DNA of 64,000 bases from Aquila chrysaetos chrysaetos (taxonomy: Eukaryota > Chordata > Aves > Accipitriformes > Accipitridae), in assembly GCF_900496995.4 (NCBI RefSeq), contig NC_044018.1, positions 30,027,825-30,091,824 on the forward strand. The letters are read 5' to 3'. The notes below the pieces were generated by a model. That model made no database searches. It worked only from the letters and a program-made list of their open reading frames with translations, and had not been told where the DNA came from. The position numbers and the translations under genes were made by a program. This document shows, piece by piece, positions 26,099-37,258 of the stretch (position 1 is the first letter of the stretch; each line of letters begins with the position of its first letter).

Positions 26099-27895
26099 CT
26101 GTCCCCAACCCTGTCCTTGTCCCCAACAGTGTCCTGTCCAGTCCCCAACCATGTCCTTGTCCCCAACAGTGTCCCGTCCAGTCCCCAACCCTGTCCTTGT
26201 CCCCAACAATGTCCTGTCCCCAAACCTCTCCTGTCCTGTCCCCAGCCCTGTCCTTGTCCCCAAACCTCTCCTGTCCTGTCCCCAGCCCTGTCCTTGTCCC
26301 CAACAATGTCCTGTCCTGTCCCCAACAGTGTCCCGTCCAGTCCCCAACCCTGTCCTTGTCCCCAACAATGTCCTGTCCCCAAACCTCTCCTGTCCTGTCC
26401 CCAGCCCTGTCCTTGTCCCCAAACCTCTCCTGTCCTGTCCCCAGCCCTGTCCTTGTCCCCAACAATGTCCTGTCCTGTCCCCAACAGTGTCCTGTCCTGT
26501 CCCCAACCCTGTCCGTGTCCCCAACAGTGTCCTGTCCTGTCCCCAACCCTGTCCTTGTCCCCAACAATGTCCTGTCCCCAAACCTCTCCTGTCCTGTCCC
26601 CAGCCCTGTCCTTGTCCCCAAACCTCTCCTGTCCTGTCCCCAGCCCTGTCCTTGTCCCCAACAATGTCCTGTCCTGTCCCCAACCCTGTCCTTGTCCCCA
26701 ACAATGTCCTGTCCCCAAACCTCTCCTGTCCTGTCCCCAGCCCTGTCCTTGTCCCCAAACCTCTCCTGTCCTGTCCCCAGCCCTGTCCTTGTCCCCAACA
26801 ATGTCCTGTCCTGTCCCCAACCCTGTCCTTGTCCCCAACAATGTCCTGTCCCCAAACCTCTCCAGTCCTGTCCTGTCCCCAACCCTGTCCTGTCCCAAAC
26901 AATGTCCTGTCCCCAAACCTCTTCTGTCGAGTCCCCAACCCTGTCCTTGTCCCCAACAATGTCCCCAGCCCTGTCCTGTCCCCAACAGTGTCCTGTCCCC
27001 AACAGCGTCCTGTCCTGTCCCCAACGCTGTCCTTGTCCCCAACAATGTCCTGTCCTCAAACCTTTCCAGTCCTGTCCTGACCCCAAACATCTCCTGTCCT
27101 GTCCCCAACAATGTCCTGTCCCCAAACATCTCGTGTCCTGTCCTGTCCCCAGCCCTGTCCTGTCCCCAACAGTGTCCTGTCCTGCCCCCAACCCTGTCCT
27201 TGTCTCCAACAATGTCCCCAACCCTGCCCTGTCTCCAGCCCTGCCTTGTCCCCAACTCTGCCTTGTCCCCAACCCTCTCCTGTCCTGTCCCCAACCCTGT
27301 TCTGACCCCAACCCTCTCCTGTCACCTACTCTGTCCTGTTCAGTCTTGTCCCCAACCCTGTCCTTGTCCCCAACCCTGTCATTTCCCAACACTATCCCTG
27401 TCCCCAGCCCTGTTCTGTTCCTGTCCCTGTCCCCAACCTTGTTAACGCCCTGTCTTTTTCCTGTGCTTGCTCCTGTCCCCATCCCTGTCCCCAACACTAC
27501 CCCTGTCCTGTCCCCCACCATGTCCATGTCACTGTCCTGTCCCAGTTCCTCTCCCCATTCCCATCCTTGGCTCTGTCCTGTCCTGAACCTTGTCAGTGTC
27601 CCTGTCTTGTCCCCATCTCTGTCCTGTCCCTGTCCCCAGACCTCTCTCTTTCCCCAACCCTGTCCTGTCCCTGTGTTAGCTCTGTCACTGTTCTCATCCC
27701 TGTCCCTGTCCTGTCCCCAACCCTGTCCCTGTCCCATTCACAACCCTGTCCCTAACCCAGTCCCCATCCCCATCCTTGTCCCTGTCCCCATCCTTCCTCC
27801 CTATCACCATCTCCATTCCCACTCCGTCCCCATGTACATACATCCCTGTCCCTGTCCCATCCCCATCCCTGTCCCCATCTCACACTGTCTGCGTT
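26099..27895. repeat. Large GTCCCC-based minisatellite (1.8 kb)
   Basis: Built from variants of CCTGTCC, CTTGTCCCCAAC and CTGTCCCCAAACCTCTC, arranged in higher-order blocks that recur every 150-250 bp in the first kilobase and become more diverged towards 27.9 kb. Because the units rarely form stop codons, both strands are open for over 600 codons. These translations are pure repeat peptides and are not taken as proteins. Confidence 0.97.
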
Positions 27896-27959
27896 AGCGC
27901 TGGGGACGCAGGATGGGGGACTGAGGAGCCCTCAGCTCTGGCCAGGGAGGCAGACCAGT

Positions 27960-28540
27960 ATGGGGCAAACTGGGACGGGGAATGGGGGCACTGGGACCAG
28001 CCTGGGGGGAACAGGGGCACTGGGATGAGGAATGTGGGCACTGGGACCAGCCTGGGGGGAACAGGGACACTGGGGTAGATAATGGGCGTACTGAGACCAG
28101 TCTGGAAGTGAATGAGGGCACTGGGATGAGGAATGTGTGCACTGGGGTGGGTAATGGGGGCACTGGGACCAGTCTGGAAGTGAATGTGGGCACTGGGATC
28201 AGTCTGGAAGTGAATGGGGACACTGGGATGAAGAATGGGGGCACTGGGACCGGCCTGGGGGGAACAAGGGCACTGGGATAGGTAATGGGGGCACTGAGAC
28301 TAGTCTGGAAGTGAATGGGGACACTGGGATGAGGAATGGGGGCACTGGGACCAGTCTGGAAGTGAACGGGGACACTGGGATGAGGAATGGGGGTGCTCAG
28401 ACCAGTCGGGGGGTGGTGGTGGCAGAAGCACTGGGGTGGTTAACGCTGACACTGGGACCAGTCTGGGAGGGAATGGGGAAACTGGGGTGGGTCACGGGGG
28501 CACTGGGGTGGGTGGGTGGGGGGCAGTGGGAGCAGCCTGG
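27960..28540. repeat. GGGCACTGGGA-type minisatellite
   Basis: About twelve diverged units of the form GGGGGCACTGGGACCAG followed by TCTGGAAGTGAATG or CCTGGGGGGAACAG, and GGGACACTGGGATGAG. Unit size varies around 40-50 bp. Confidence 0.93.
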
Positions 28541-29689
28541 GGTGCCCAGCCCCCCGGGCCCCCCCCGGGGGCGTCCCCCCGGCTCCCCCCGCAGGTCGCG
28601 GCCGCGGAGGAATCAGGGCGACGCCGGGCGACTCCCAGCAATTTTGGGTTGGGAACCGCAGAAATGCAGCCTGGAGCGAGCCAGGCCCGGCCCGACCGCG
28701 GGGACAGGGACGGGGACGGGGACCGGGACAGGGCATGGCCCGGGGGTGGGGAGCCAAGGGCACTGGGGGGGGGGTGTCCCTCGCAGCCTGGGGGGGGTCA
28801 CAGGGCTTGGGGGGGACCTGGGAGAACCCAAGGCACCACGGTCCCCGGCAGTTTGGGGGGACCCAGGGCATCATGGGGGGGTCTCAGGGCCGGGGGGGTG
28901 TCCCTGGCAGCTTGGGGGGAGTCCCAGGACACCATGGGGGGGGTCCCTGGCAGGTTGGGGGGTGGTCTCAGGGCTTGGGGGGGACCCAGATTGCCATGGA
29001 GGGGGGGGGTCCTTGGCAGCCTAGGGGGGACCCACGGCACTATGGCAGCTTGGGTGGGGGGGAGCCTCTTGGCAACCTGGGGGGGTCCTTTGGCAGCTGG
29101 AGGGGGGTCAGGGCCCCCAGTGCCACCCCCGCGGCCACCGCTGCCACCGCTTTGATGCGGCTTCTGCACCGCAGCGCAATGAGAGCCACATGGCGGCAGG
29201 GGGGGGTGGGGGTGAACGGGGTGGGGGGGAGGGATGGATGGGGGGACAGATGGGGGACAGACGGACGGAGTTGTAGATTGGGGGGGCTCCTCCGTGGTAC
29301 CTGGGGTCCATCCCTGTCACCCCGAGGTCTGTCCTGCCAGCCTGGGGGTCTGTCCGGCCACCCTGGGGGTCTGTCCCTGCCCCCCCCCCGGGGTCCATCC
29401 CCGTGTCCCCACGGGCCAGGCCTGTCCCCCGTGGCCACCGCAGTTATTTCCAGCCCGGCCGGGGGATAATTAGAGGGTGGGAAGGAAGCACCACGGGCGT
29501 GGGCACGGCTTGGCCCCGGGGCAACCTCTGCCCCGGCTTCCCCGGGGCCTGGGGACCCCCCCAGCCCCCCCCGGACCCCCAGGTCTCTCCAGGTCCTCCA
29601 GGTCCATCCTGGTCCCCCTTGTCTTTTTGGGTCTTCCTCTGTCCCCAAGGGTATCCCCACAGCCCCAATGTCCCCTCAGGTTCCTCCAG
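28541..29689. other. G-rich intergenic DNA with degenerate repeats
   Basis: 28790-29100 holds diverged units with CTTGGCAGCCTGGGGGG and GGGACCCAGGGCACCATGG. 29100-29480 is less repetitive but carries no recognisable exon. No gene supported. Confidence 0.6.
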
Positions 29690-30180
29690 ATCCCCTGGGT
29701 CCCCCCAGGTGCCCCTGGTGCTTGTGGGTCCTCCCATGACCCCATGGGGCCCCCCCAATCTCTCCCATGTCCCCTTAGGTACCCCATATCCCCCTGGGTC
29801 CTCCATGACCCCATAGGAACTGCCCCAATCTCCCCCATGTCCCCCTGGGTCCCCCATGACCCCATGGGACCCCCAATCTTCCCCATGTCTCCTATGACCC
29901 CATGGGTCCCCCCCAGTCTCCCCCATTGTCCCCATGGGTCCCCCCCAATCTCCTCCATGTCCTCTATGACCCCATGGGTCCCCCCAATTTCCCCCATGTC
30001 CCTCTGGGTCCCCCATGACCCCATGGGTCCCTCCAGGTCCCCCATGTTCCCCTGGGACCTCCCAGGTCCCCCCATGTCCCCCTCTGTACTCATGGACCCC
30101 CCACGTCCCCCCTAGTCCCCTCCTGTCCCCCCCCCATGCCCTATAGGTCCCCCCATGCCCTATAGGCCCCCCCCAGACCC
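29690..30180. repeat. CCCATGACCCCATGGGTCCC minisatellite
   Basis: Repeated units combining CCCCATGACCCCATGGG, TCCCCCAATCTCCCCCATG and TCCCCCTGGG at about 40-60-bp periods. Open frames on both strands are compositional. Confidence 0.93.
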
Positions 30181-30714
30181 TATGGGCCCCCCCCAAGACC
30201 CTCATCTCCCCCCCCCCACTTCCACAGCAGGGCTGAACTTGGGGGAGCGGTGGGGACACCGGGGGGCCACTCGAACACTTCGGTCCCCCACATCGGTGGG
30301 GAGGCCAAGCCAGCAGGGTGCTGGGGGGGGATGCTTAACCCCACTATGAGCCCTTGGAGAGTCCCCGCCGTCGTCCCCCCCCCGTCCCCGCGGCCGGCTG
30401 GAGCCCGCGGGCGCTGGCACGCCGTGGCCGGCGCACCCACACGCGCTGGGGCCGCCGCTATTTCGGGGCCTCCGACCGCAAGAGAAACATCCGGGGGCCG
30501 GAGAACGGCGGGGGGGTCAAGGGACAGAGGGGACGCGGTGGCCACCGCCGCCAAGCGGGGTGGGGGCGCGTGGGGCCACCCCCGGTGTCCCCCGGCTGGC
30601 GGCCTGCCATGGGGCATGGGGACATTCTGTTATGGGGGGGCTTGGGGACACTGTGCCATTGGGGACACCAGGCTGGGGGGGCTTGGGGACACTGTGCTAT
30701 GGGGGGGGTACCAC
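30181..30714. other. Non-repetitive GC-rich island in the SP1-SP7 interval
   Basis: Between two minisatellites. 30350-30560 is complex sequence rich in CpG with an AT-containing core (CGCTATTTCGGG near 30457). It could be regulatory DNA. No exon recognised. Confidence 0.4.
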
Positions 30715-30900
30715 ACTCCCAGTGCCACATTCCCAGTGCTCCCTATTCTCAGTGCCCCCAATCCCCATTTCCAGTACCCCCAGTCCCCATTCCCAGTGCT
30801 CCCTATTCTCAGTGCCCCCAGTCCCCATTCCCAGTACTCCCCATTCTCAGTACTGCCGGTCCCTATTCCCAGTACTCCCAGTCCCCACTCCCAGTGCCCC
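30715..30900. repeat. CCCATTCCCAGTGCTCC minisatellite
   Basis: Diverged units of CAGTCCCCATTCCCAGTACC and CTCCCTATTCTCAGTGCCCC repeated about six to eight times. Confidence 0.9.
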
Positions 30901-31129
30901 CACCCGCGCACACATGGAAGCGATTCGTGGGCTGATTTTCGCTCCCCTTTGAAGGGCCGCGGTGCCCCCAGCCCAGCTGCTGGCGCTTACCGCAGGACGC
31001 CTGGGTCCCCGCGCTCCGTGCAGGGGGGGCCATGGTTACAGCCGGGAGGGGGGGGAAGGTGTCCCCCGGCCCCTGGGAACAGGCACCGGGATGGGGACAC
31101 CTCCGGCCCTGCCTGGGGACTGCAACCTC

Positions 31130-31455
31130 CATCCTGCTGAGACCCCCCATACTCATGCCACAGGGGCTGAGACCCTGCAAATTCATGTCACGGGGGCTAA
31201 AATCCCTCCCTATACTCCTGCCATGGGGGCGGAGATCCCTCAAACTCATGCCATGGGGGATGAGACCCCCCCCCATACTCCTGCCATGGGGGCTGAGACC
31301 CCCCCAAACTCATGTCATGGGGGATGCGACACCCCCCCATACTCCTGCCATGGGGGCTGAGATCCCCCAAACTCATATCACGGGGGCTGAAATCCCCCCC
31401 ATACTCCTGCCATGGGGGCTGAGACCCCCCAAAACTCATGTCACGGGGGCTGGAC
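31130..31455. repeat. CCATGGGGGCTGAGACCCCCC minisatellite
   Basis: About ten units of roughly 29-30 bp that alternate ACTCCTGCCATGGGGGCTGA and AACTCATGTCATGGGGG, giving a higher-order period near 60 bp. Confidence 0.93.
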
Positions 31456-31499
31456 TGGGCTGATAGATGTGGGTAAATGAGTCAGGGATGGGGGGAAGG

Positions 31500-31600
31500 A
31501 GGGAGGGATGGAGGTGGGAAGGGAAGGAGGGAGAAGGACAGGAGGGATGGAAGGATGGATGGATGGATGGAGGGATGGATGGAGGGCGGACAGCCGACGG
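31500..31600. repeat. GGAT/GGA simple repeat
   Basis: GGAGGGATGGAGG grading into GGATGGATGGATGG at about 31550-31585. Confidence 0.9.
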
Positions 31601-31669
31601 AGGGAAGCAGAACCAGAGGAAGGGCCGTGGGGAAGGAGCCCCCCCTCCCGTCTCCCCCCGCCCCCGCGA

Positions 31670-31810
31670 ACGAACCCAGGCGTCCGGCCGGGGTATAAAT
31701 ACCCGGGTAATTGCGGGGGCCCCGAGTGCGGCCGTGGGGCCCGTGGGCGGCCGGGCCCGGCGCCGCCCTGTAATCAGCCCCCGCCGCCGCCAGCCCTCGC
31801 ATCCCCCCCC
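31670..31810 (+). promoter_or_regulatory. TATA-containing element, possible promoter of SP7 or a non-coding transcript
   Basis: GGGTATAAATACCC (about 31690-31703), a strong TATA box inside a near-palindrome, is followed by TAATTG and a CpG-rich stretch. It stands in complex sequence between repeats, 5.5 kb upstream of the SP7 coding exon. No downstream exon can be proved, so the assignment to SP7 is conjecture. Confidence 0.35.
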
Positions 31811-32934
31811 CCCGCTCCCATCGGCGGGCGACCGCCAAGCTTTGAAGGGTCCCGGGGGACACGGGGGGGTCCCCGCCACCCCTAAGCCGGCGGGAGGCCC
31901 AAACCCCAATTTGCACCCCCATCTAGGGGACCCAGGCGTTCGGGAGGCTCCCAACTCCCCCCCCCCCTCGCCCCGCGGTGAACCAAACCCTCGTGGTTGA
32001 CGTCGGTGGGAGCCAAACCCCTGCGACCCCCCCAAAAAAGCCCACGGGGTGCCCCCACCCCGCCGGCTGAGGAAGAGGAGGGATGGAGCGGCCGTCCCAG
32101 TTTGCTCCCAGTTTGTGGGCAGTGGGAGCCCTGGCGAAGGGGGGGGACCGAAGCGGGGGGGGGGGACGGTGGTTGCGGCCTTCGGCGGGCGGCCGCGGCG
32201 CCGGCGGCTCCGGAGCGGAAAGCCCTGACTCAGGGCTGGGAAAGGGCCCCGCTGGCTCCCAAACGGCCGTGTCGGGGGAAAAAAATAGGAAAGGGGGAAA
32301 ATAAAAAAGAGAAGGGGAAAACAGGAAGAAAAGGGGGGGGGGGGGAAGGGGGAGAAAAAAGAAAAGGGAGGGAAAAAAAGAGTGGTTGGAATAACTCCCC
32401 CATAGTGGGGAAACTGAGGCATGGGGGGATCCCCAGCCCCATCTCCAGGGCCACTCGTGTCCTTGTCCCCAATCATGCTCCCATGCAAGTGTCCCTTGTC
32501 CTTGTCCCCAGATCTGCCCCTCCAAGTCATTCCCTCCCTGCTTTCCCCCATCCCCATCCCCATCCCTGGCCCCCCCGGCCCCATCCGAGCTCCATCCCAC
32601 CCCATCCCCATCCTTGGCTCCTGTCCCCATCCCTGCTCCCCCAGCCCCATTCCTGGTCCCTCCAGTTCCAACCCTGGTCCCCTCTCGTCCCCATCCCTGC
32701 TCCAACCACATCCCATCCCCATCCTGGGTCCTGTCTTGGCCCCATCCCTCCTTGGTCCCCACCCTGTCCCCATCCCTATCCTGTCCCTGTCCCCAGCCCT
32801 TGTCCCCCCCATCCCAGACCCTCATCTCCATCCCTGCTCCATCCCCACTGGCACCGTTTTGGGGTGGTTTCGCCCCATCTCACCCCCGCAGATCCTGGAG
32901 TGACAGGCTGACGAGCCCCTGGGTGCCCCCAGGT
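31811..32934. other. Intergenic DNA with a possible AP-1/TCF regulatory core, then C-rich repeats
   Basis: 31840-32260 is complex sequence with CTTTGAAG (TCF/LEF-like, about 31840) and an AP-1 site TGACTCA at 32226-32232 inside a near-palindromic 17-mer. From about 32450 it becomes CCCCATCCC-type degenerate repeats. No gene supported. Confidence 0.5.
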
Positions 32935-33600
32935 TTCCCCTCCTCCTTTGTCCCTTTCTTCCCTTTCCCCCGTCCTTTCCCTTTCCCATCCCTCTCTTCC
33001 CCCTTTTCCTTTTTTCCTTCCCAGCACTTTTCCCATTCATCCCCTCCTTCCCCTTCCCTTTCCCCTTCCGCCCAGCCCTTTCTCCCCCTCTCCTTCCTCT
33101 GCCTTCTCCCTTTCCTCCCCAGCCTCTTCTCCCCTCTTTTCCTTTCCCTTTTCCTTTTTCCCCTTCCTGCCAGTGCAGCCCCTCTGCGCTTCCCTCCCCC
33201 TCCCCACTCCTCTCCTTTCCCCTTCTCTCCCCCCTCCTCCTGCCCCCCGTCCCTGTCCCTGTCCCTGTCCTCCAGCCCCCGCCTCCCTCCCCCGGCCTTC
33301 AGCCTCCCTGTCTTCCTCCCTTCACAACTTTTTTCTTTACTTCCTTCTTTTCTTTTTCTTTCCTTTCCTTAAATCTTTTTTCTTTTCCTTTCTCCTTTCC
33401 TTTCTTCTCCTTATCTCTTCTTTTTTTCCTAATTTCTTTCCCTTTTTCTATTCCTTGTTCTTTTTGCTCAGACTCTTTTCCTTCTTTTTCCCTTCCTCTT
33501 TTCCTGTCCTTTCCTTTTCCCTTTCCTTTTCCCTTTTTCCCTTCCCCCTGCCCTCCCTTCCCCCGACCCCCCCCCCCCCCCGTTTCTCCCCCCCCCCCCC
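32935..33600. repeat. Long polypyrimidine tract (about 650 bp)
   Basis: The plus strand is almost entirely C and T (TTTCCC, CCTTTTCC, CTTTTC motifs), the minus strand purine. Mirror-symmetric segments could form triplex (H-DNA) structures. Several open frames here are Ser/Phe/Pro- or Lys/Glu-rich artefacts. Confidence 0.95.
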
Positions 33601-33846
33601 CCAGCGAGGGGCGGTTCGGGGCAGGGCTCCCGGCCCCGGCCCCGGTCCCGGCCCGGCCCAGCCCCGCCGCAGCGGCACAGCGGGGCGGGCGGCCGCCGCG
33701 GAGCTCCCTCCCTCCCGCACCGAGCCCCGGGACACCGGCACCCCGAGATACCGGCACCCCGGGATACCGGCACCCCGGGACACCCGCATCCCCGCGGCCG
33801 GTCCCCATCCCCGGCATCCCCGGACCCGCGGAGCCCCGGAGCGCGG
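33601..33846 (+). promoter_or_regulatory. Small CpG island with a possible non-coding 5' exon
   Basis: CpG-dense sequence containing GGGGCGGG and GCGGCCGCCGCGG, ending in GGAGCGCG followed by GTGAGG, a good splice-donor sequence at 33846/33847. It lies 3.4 kb upstream of the SP7 coding exon on the same strand and could be an untranslated SP7 first exon. Unproven. Confidence 0.35.
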
Positions 33847-34310
33847 TGAGGAGCCCCGGGACAGGGATCCTTCGGGATGAGGGACATCCCCCGCCTCGGG
33901 ACAGGGACCCTTCGGGATATGGGACCCGCTCCACGAGGAGGGGAGACCCCCCCGGGGTACGGGACTGCCAGGACAGGGACCTTCGGGGGACGGGGGGGAG
34001 CCCCTCCGGGGCTGGGACACTCTGGGATGGGGGACCCCCCCCGCCCCGGGACAGGGACCCCGCAGGAAGGGGGACGCCCCCGGGATATGGGACCCTCTGG
34101 GGAGGGTGGCCCCCCCACCACCAGGACAGGGACCCTCCAGGACAAGGACCCCCTCCAGGATGGGGGAGACCCGCGGGATACGGGACCCTCTCAGGATGGG
34201 GGATCCCCCTGGGACAGGACACCCCCCCCCCAGGAAAGGAGACCCCCCTCGAGTCAGGAAGGGTCCCCTGGGATATGGGACCCCCCCGGGAAGGGGGACA
34301 CCCCCCCCCC
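33847..34310. repeat. GGGACAGGGACCC/GGGATATGGGACCC minisatellite
   Basis: Diverged units of GGGACAGGGACC, TTCGGGATATGGGACCC and CAGGATGGGGGACCCCC, roughly 35-60 bp apart. Confidence 0.88.
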
Positions 34311-35264
34311 CATGGCACTTGGCCTGGAGAGGACCCAGGCGTCCAGCTTGGTGGCTTCAGGGATATTTTCAGTGCTGGGACTTTGTGGCTCTTTCCAGAC
34401 GGGTGTCGTGTCCCGTCCCCGTCCCCCCCAGCCCCACCCTGTCACCACTGCCACCCCCACACGGGCCACCAAGACCCAGCCCAGGGACCCGCCGGGGTCC
34501 CGCAGCACTGGGGGACCCCGGGGCGCTGGCAGCGAGCGGATGGGACCACTGTGCCCCAGGACCTGGCGCTGGGGACAGGTTTGTCCCCAGGGCCATTGCC
34601 CCCCCCCGCCCCGACCTGGGGATGGGGACACATCTGTCCCCAGGGCCACGGCACCCCCTGACCCACTGATGGGAACATGTCCGTTCCCGGGAGTCTGGCA
34701 CCCCTTGGGGGGGGGACACATCTGTCCCCAAAGCCATGGTGATGGGGCCACGTCTGTCCCTGGCACAGGGCCACCCTGGGACGGGCAGGTCCCTGGGAGG
34801 ACACTGGGCTGGCACCAGAGGCCACTGTGGTCCCTGGGAGCCGTGGGGACCAGGAGATGGGGACCTGGCGTCCCCCATCCCCGTACAGGGCCTGATCCCC
34901 CCCCCCCGCCACTGTCCCTGTGCCCACAGGGGACACATTGGTGTCCCCCACCCCAGCAGGACCCACACCCTGCCATCCCCAGGGAGGGGACGGGGACATG
35001 GGGACGGTGCCAAGTGCCACCTTCACCCCAAACTGTCCCCCCACTGCTCCACCGTGTGAGCAGGGGGAGCCAGGGCCCCCGGTGATGGGGTGTCCCGGAC
35101 ATCTGGGGTCACGGGACAGGGAGAGGGGGGGCCTGGGGCTGAGCGAGGACGGGCGCTGGCAGGGTGGCCTGGGGGGGGGGTCACGGGCACGGTGGCAGGG
35201 GAAACTGAGGCAGGGGCTAGGGGGGCACCCACTGGGATCGGGGCTGGGAGCAGCAGCACATCAG
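34311..35264. other. Intergenic DNA with repeated GGGGACACATCTGTCCCC elements
   Basis: Partly repetitive: quasi-palindromic GGGGACA..TCTGTCCCC units recur about 34570-34770. A GGGGAAACTGAGG motif occurs at 35198-35210. No exon recognised. Confidence 0.55.
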
Positions 35265-35545
35265 GGATGGGGACCAGGGACGGGGTTTGGGGAACAGGGA
35301 CTGGGGACAGGGACGGGGTTTGGCGAACAGGGACTGGGGACAGGGATGGGGTTTGGCGAACAGGGACTGGGGACAGGGATGGGGTTTGGGGAACAGGGAC
35401 TGGGGACAGGAAAAAAGGGCTGGGGTCTGGGGACAGGGCTGGGGTTTGGGGGACAAGGGACTGGGGACTTGGGGGATCAGGGACTGGGATTTGGGAACCA
35501 GGGACTGGAGATCAAGGACAAGGGACTGGGAATTGTGGACCAGGG
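35265..35545. repeat. GGGGACAGGGATGGGGTTTGG minisatellite
   Basis: About five good 37-bp units (GGGTTTGG[C/G]GAACAGGGACTGGGGACAG) followed by shorter diverged ones ending near 35545. Confidence 0.95.
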
Positions 35546-35597
35546 ACCCCCAGAGCAGGGGCTGGACCCATCCCACCCCGGGTAGCTGCTCCAGAGC

Positions 35598-35625
35598 GGG
35601 GGGGGGGGGGGGGGGGGGGGGGGGG
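35598..35625. repeat. 28-base G homopolymer
   Basis: Uninterrupted run of 28 G. The length is liable to be wrong in any assembly, and the run can form G-quadruplexes. Confidence 0.9.
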
Positions 35626-35759
35626 AATGCAGGAAGGGTCGGTGTCCCTGACACAGCAGAGGCCACGCAGAGCCACGAAGCCACCAGCTGTCGCCCCCCC
35701 CCCAGCAGCCCTGCAGCAGCCACTCATGCACCGAGCTCATGCCGTTCTCAGCCCGCAGC

Positions 35760-36330
35760 TCCTGGCTTCCCGGGGCGCCTGCCCTGCTCCTAATTTCCCG
35801 GCGCAAGCGGAGCTGATTTATGGGAGGTTTACACTATTTTAAGCGTGCCTCCGTTAGACGCTCGCCCTGGTTTTAATTACCTCGGCTCTCGCGGCAGGGC
35901 AGCGTTCCCGGGGCACAGGCCTGGCCCTTGTTATCCTTGGAAAACCGGGAGCGCGCTGTGGCCGCGGCCGGGGCCGGCTTAAAAATAGGCGCAATAACCA
36001 CGGCAAAAGGCGGGGGACACCCCCCCCCCAAAAAAAAAAAAAGCTGGAAAAGCCACAAAGTGGGTGAAGGGGAGGGATAAATTTAAAAAAATTAAAATAA
36101 AGGGAAAAACTAGGGGTGATGGGGGGGGGACCAGCTCATGACGCCCAGTCTCAGCCCGCGGCAGCTGAAAGCCATGAAGGGCATAAAAGCAGAGGAAGTC
36201 GCCCGGGGAGGGGGGAGGCCACAGTATAATTTGATTAAAAGGCCATAAAGGCAGAAGGAGTCGAGATTGGGAGCAGGGGGAGGCTGGGGGGCGGTGGTGA
36301 GGGGGGCCCCCCACCACCGCCGGCAGAACC
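35760..36330 (+). promoter_or_regulatory. SP7: Non-repetitive AT-containing island, candidate SP7 promoter/enhancer
   Basis: About 1 kb upstream of the SP7 coding exon, this is the only extended complex sequence for several kilobases. It contains a DLX/MSX-type homeodomain site TTTTAATTAC (35871-35880), a SOX/GATA-like CCTTGTTATCC (35926-35936), an MEF2-like TTAAAAATAG (35979-35988), a weak RUNX-like AACCACGG (35996-36003), and TATA-like GCATAAAAGC (about 36181-36190). SP7 in mammals responds to RUNX2, DLX5 and MSX2, which makes this combination plausible. The role is inferred. Confidence 0.45.
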
Positions 36331-36529
36331 CTGCTATTAGCCCTTGGAGAAGCCCCTGCGAGGATCCCTCTGCTCTTGGGGTGGAGATGGGGTGTTCTCA
36401 GCTCTGGGAGGTGGGGGGAAACTGAGGCACGAGGGATTGGGGAGCACCGGGGGGGTGGTGAGGTGAGGAGGGAGGTGCGGGGTGTCACGGCGGGGCTGGG
36501 TGTAGCCGGGGTGCGGGTGCTGCCTGCGG

Positions 36530-37110
36530 CTGGGTGCCCCACGATGCTGGGTACCCCACGGGGCTGAGTGCCCCACTGCACTGGGTGCCCATCACGCCGG
36601 GTGCCCCATGGTCCTCGATACCCCAATACAGGGTGCCCCATAGTGCTGGTGCCCCATTGCACCAGTTACCCCATCGCACTGGGTGCCCCCCAGCACTAGT
36701 TACCCCATTGCACCAGGCACCTTACGGCACCGGGTGCTGCACCCCAGCACTAGTTACCCCATCGCACTGGGTGCCCATCGCCCCGGGTGCCCCATGGTCC
36801 TCGATACCCCAATACAGGGTGCCCCATAGTGCTGGGTGCCCCATCGCACCAGTTACCCCATCGCACTGGGTGCCCATCGCCCCGGGTGCCCCATGGTCCT
36901 CGATACCCCAATACAGGGTGCCCCATAGTGCTGGGTGCCCCATCACACCAGGTACCCCATCGCACTGGGTGCCCATCGCCCCGGGTGCCCCATGGTCCTC
37001 GATACCCCAATACAAGGTGCCCCATAGTGCTGGGTGCCCCATCGCACCAGTTACCCCATTGCACCGGGTGCCCCCCAGCACTAGTTACCCCATTGCACTG
37101 GGTGCCCCCG
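36530..37110. repeat. 99-bp minisatellite upstream of the SP7 coding exon
   Basis: GTCCTCGATACCCCAATACA recurs at 36611, 36797, 36896 and 36995; the last three are exactly 99 bp apart and nearly identical. Sub-units of GGTGCCCCATCGCACCAGTTACC fill each period. It ends about 55 bp before the splice acceptor at 37161-37165. Confidence 0.95.
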
Positions 37111-37258
37111 CCTCCTTTCTCTCCTTCCCCCCAGCACCCTAACACCCATCTCCCTCTTCCCACAGGCCACCAGGCACCATGGCCCCGTGCCCCCGCTGAC
37201 GCCGACCCCACCACCTCGGGGTGCTCCCACCCATCGTCCCCCCGCCACCGCCGCCGCC

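Noticed and set aside
25848-27897. Open frames of more than 600 codons on both strands (WGQDRTLLG-type and CPQPCPCPQ-type repeat peptides).
   Set aside because: They are direct translations of the GTCCCC minisatellite; both strands and several frames are open simultaneously, with no start context, splice sites or non-repeat sequence.
30962-31030. QLLALTAG translation considered as the missing SP7 SP box.
   Set aside because: Only four or five residues resemble SPLAMLTAAC, the flanks diverge at once, and GTCCCC-rich repeats follow.
32948-33880. Serine/phenylalanine-rich 310-codon frame and its Lys/Glu-rich antisense counterpart.
   Set aside because: Translation of the polypyrimidine tract; amino-acid content follows the two-letter composition exactly.
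36534-37142. Plus-strand 202-codon frame running towards SP7, considered as its N-terminus.
   Set aside because: It is the 99-bp minisatellite translated, it ends before the splice acceptor, and has no SP7 similarity.
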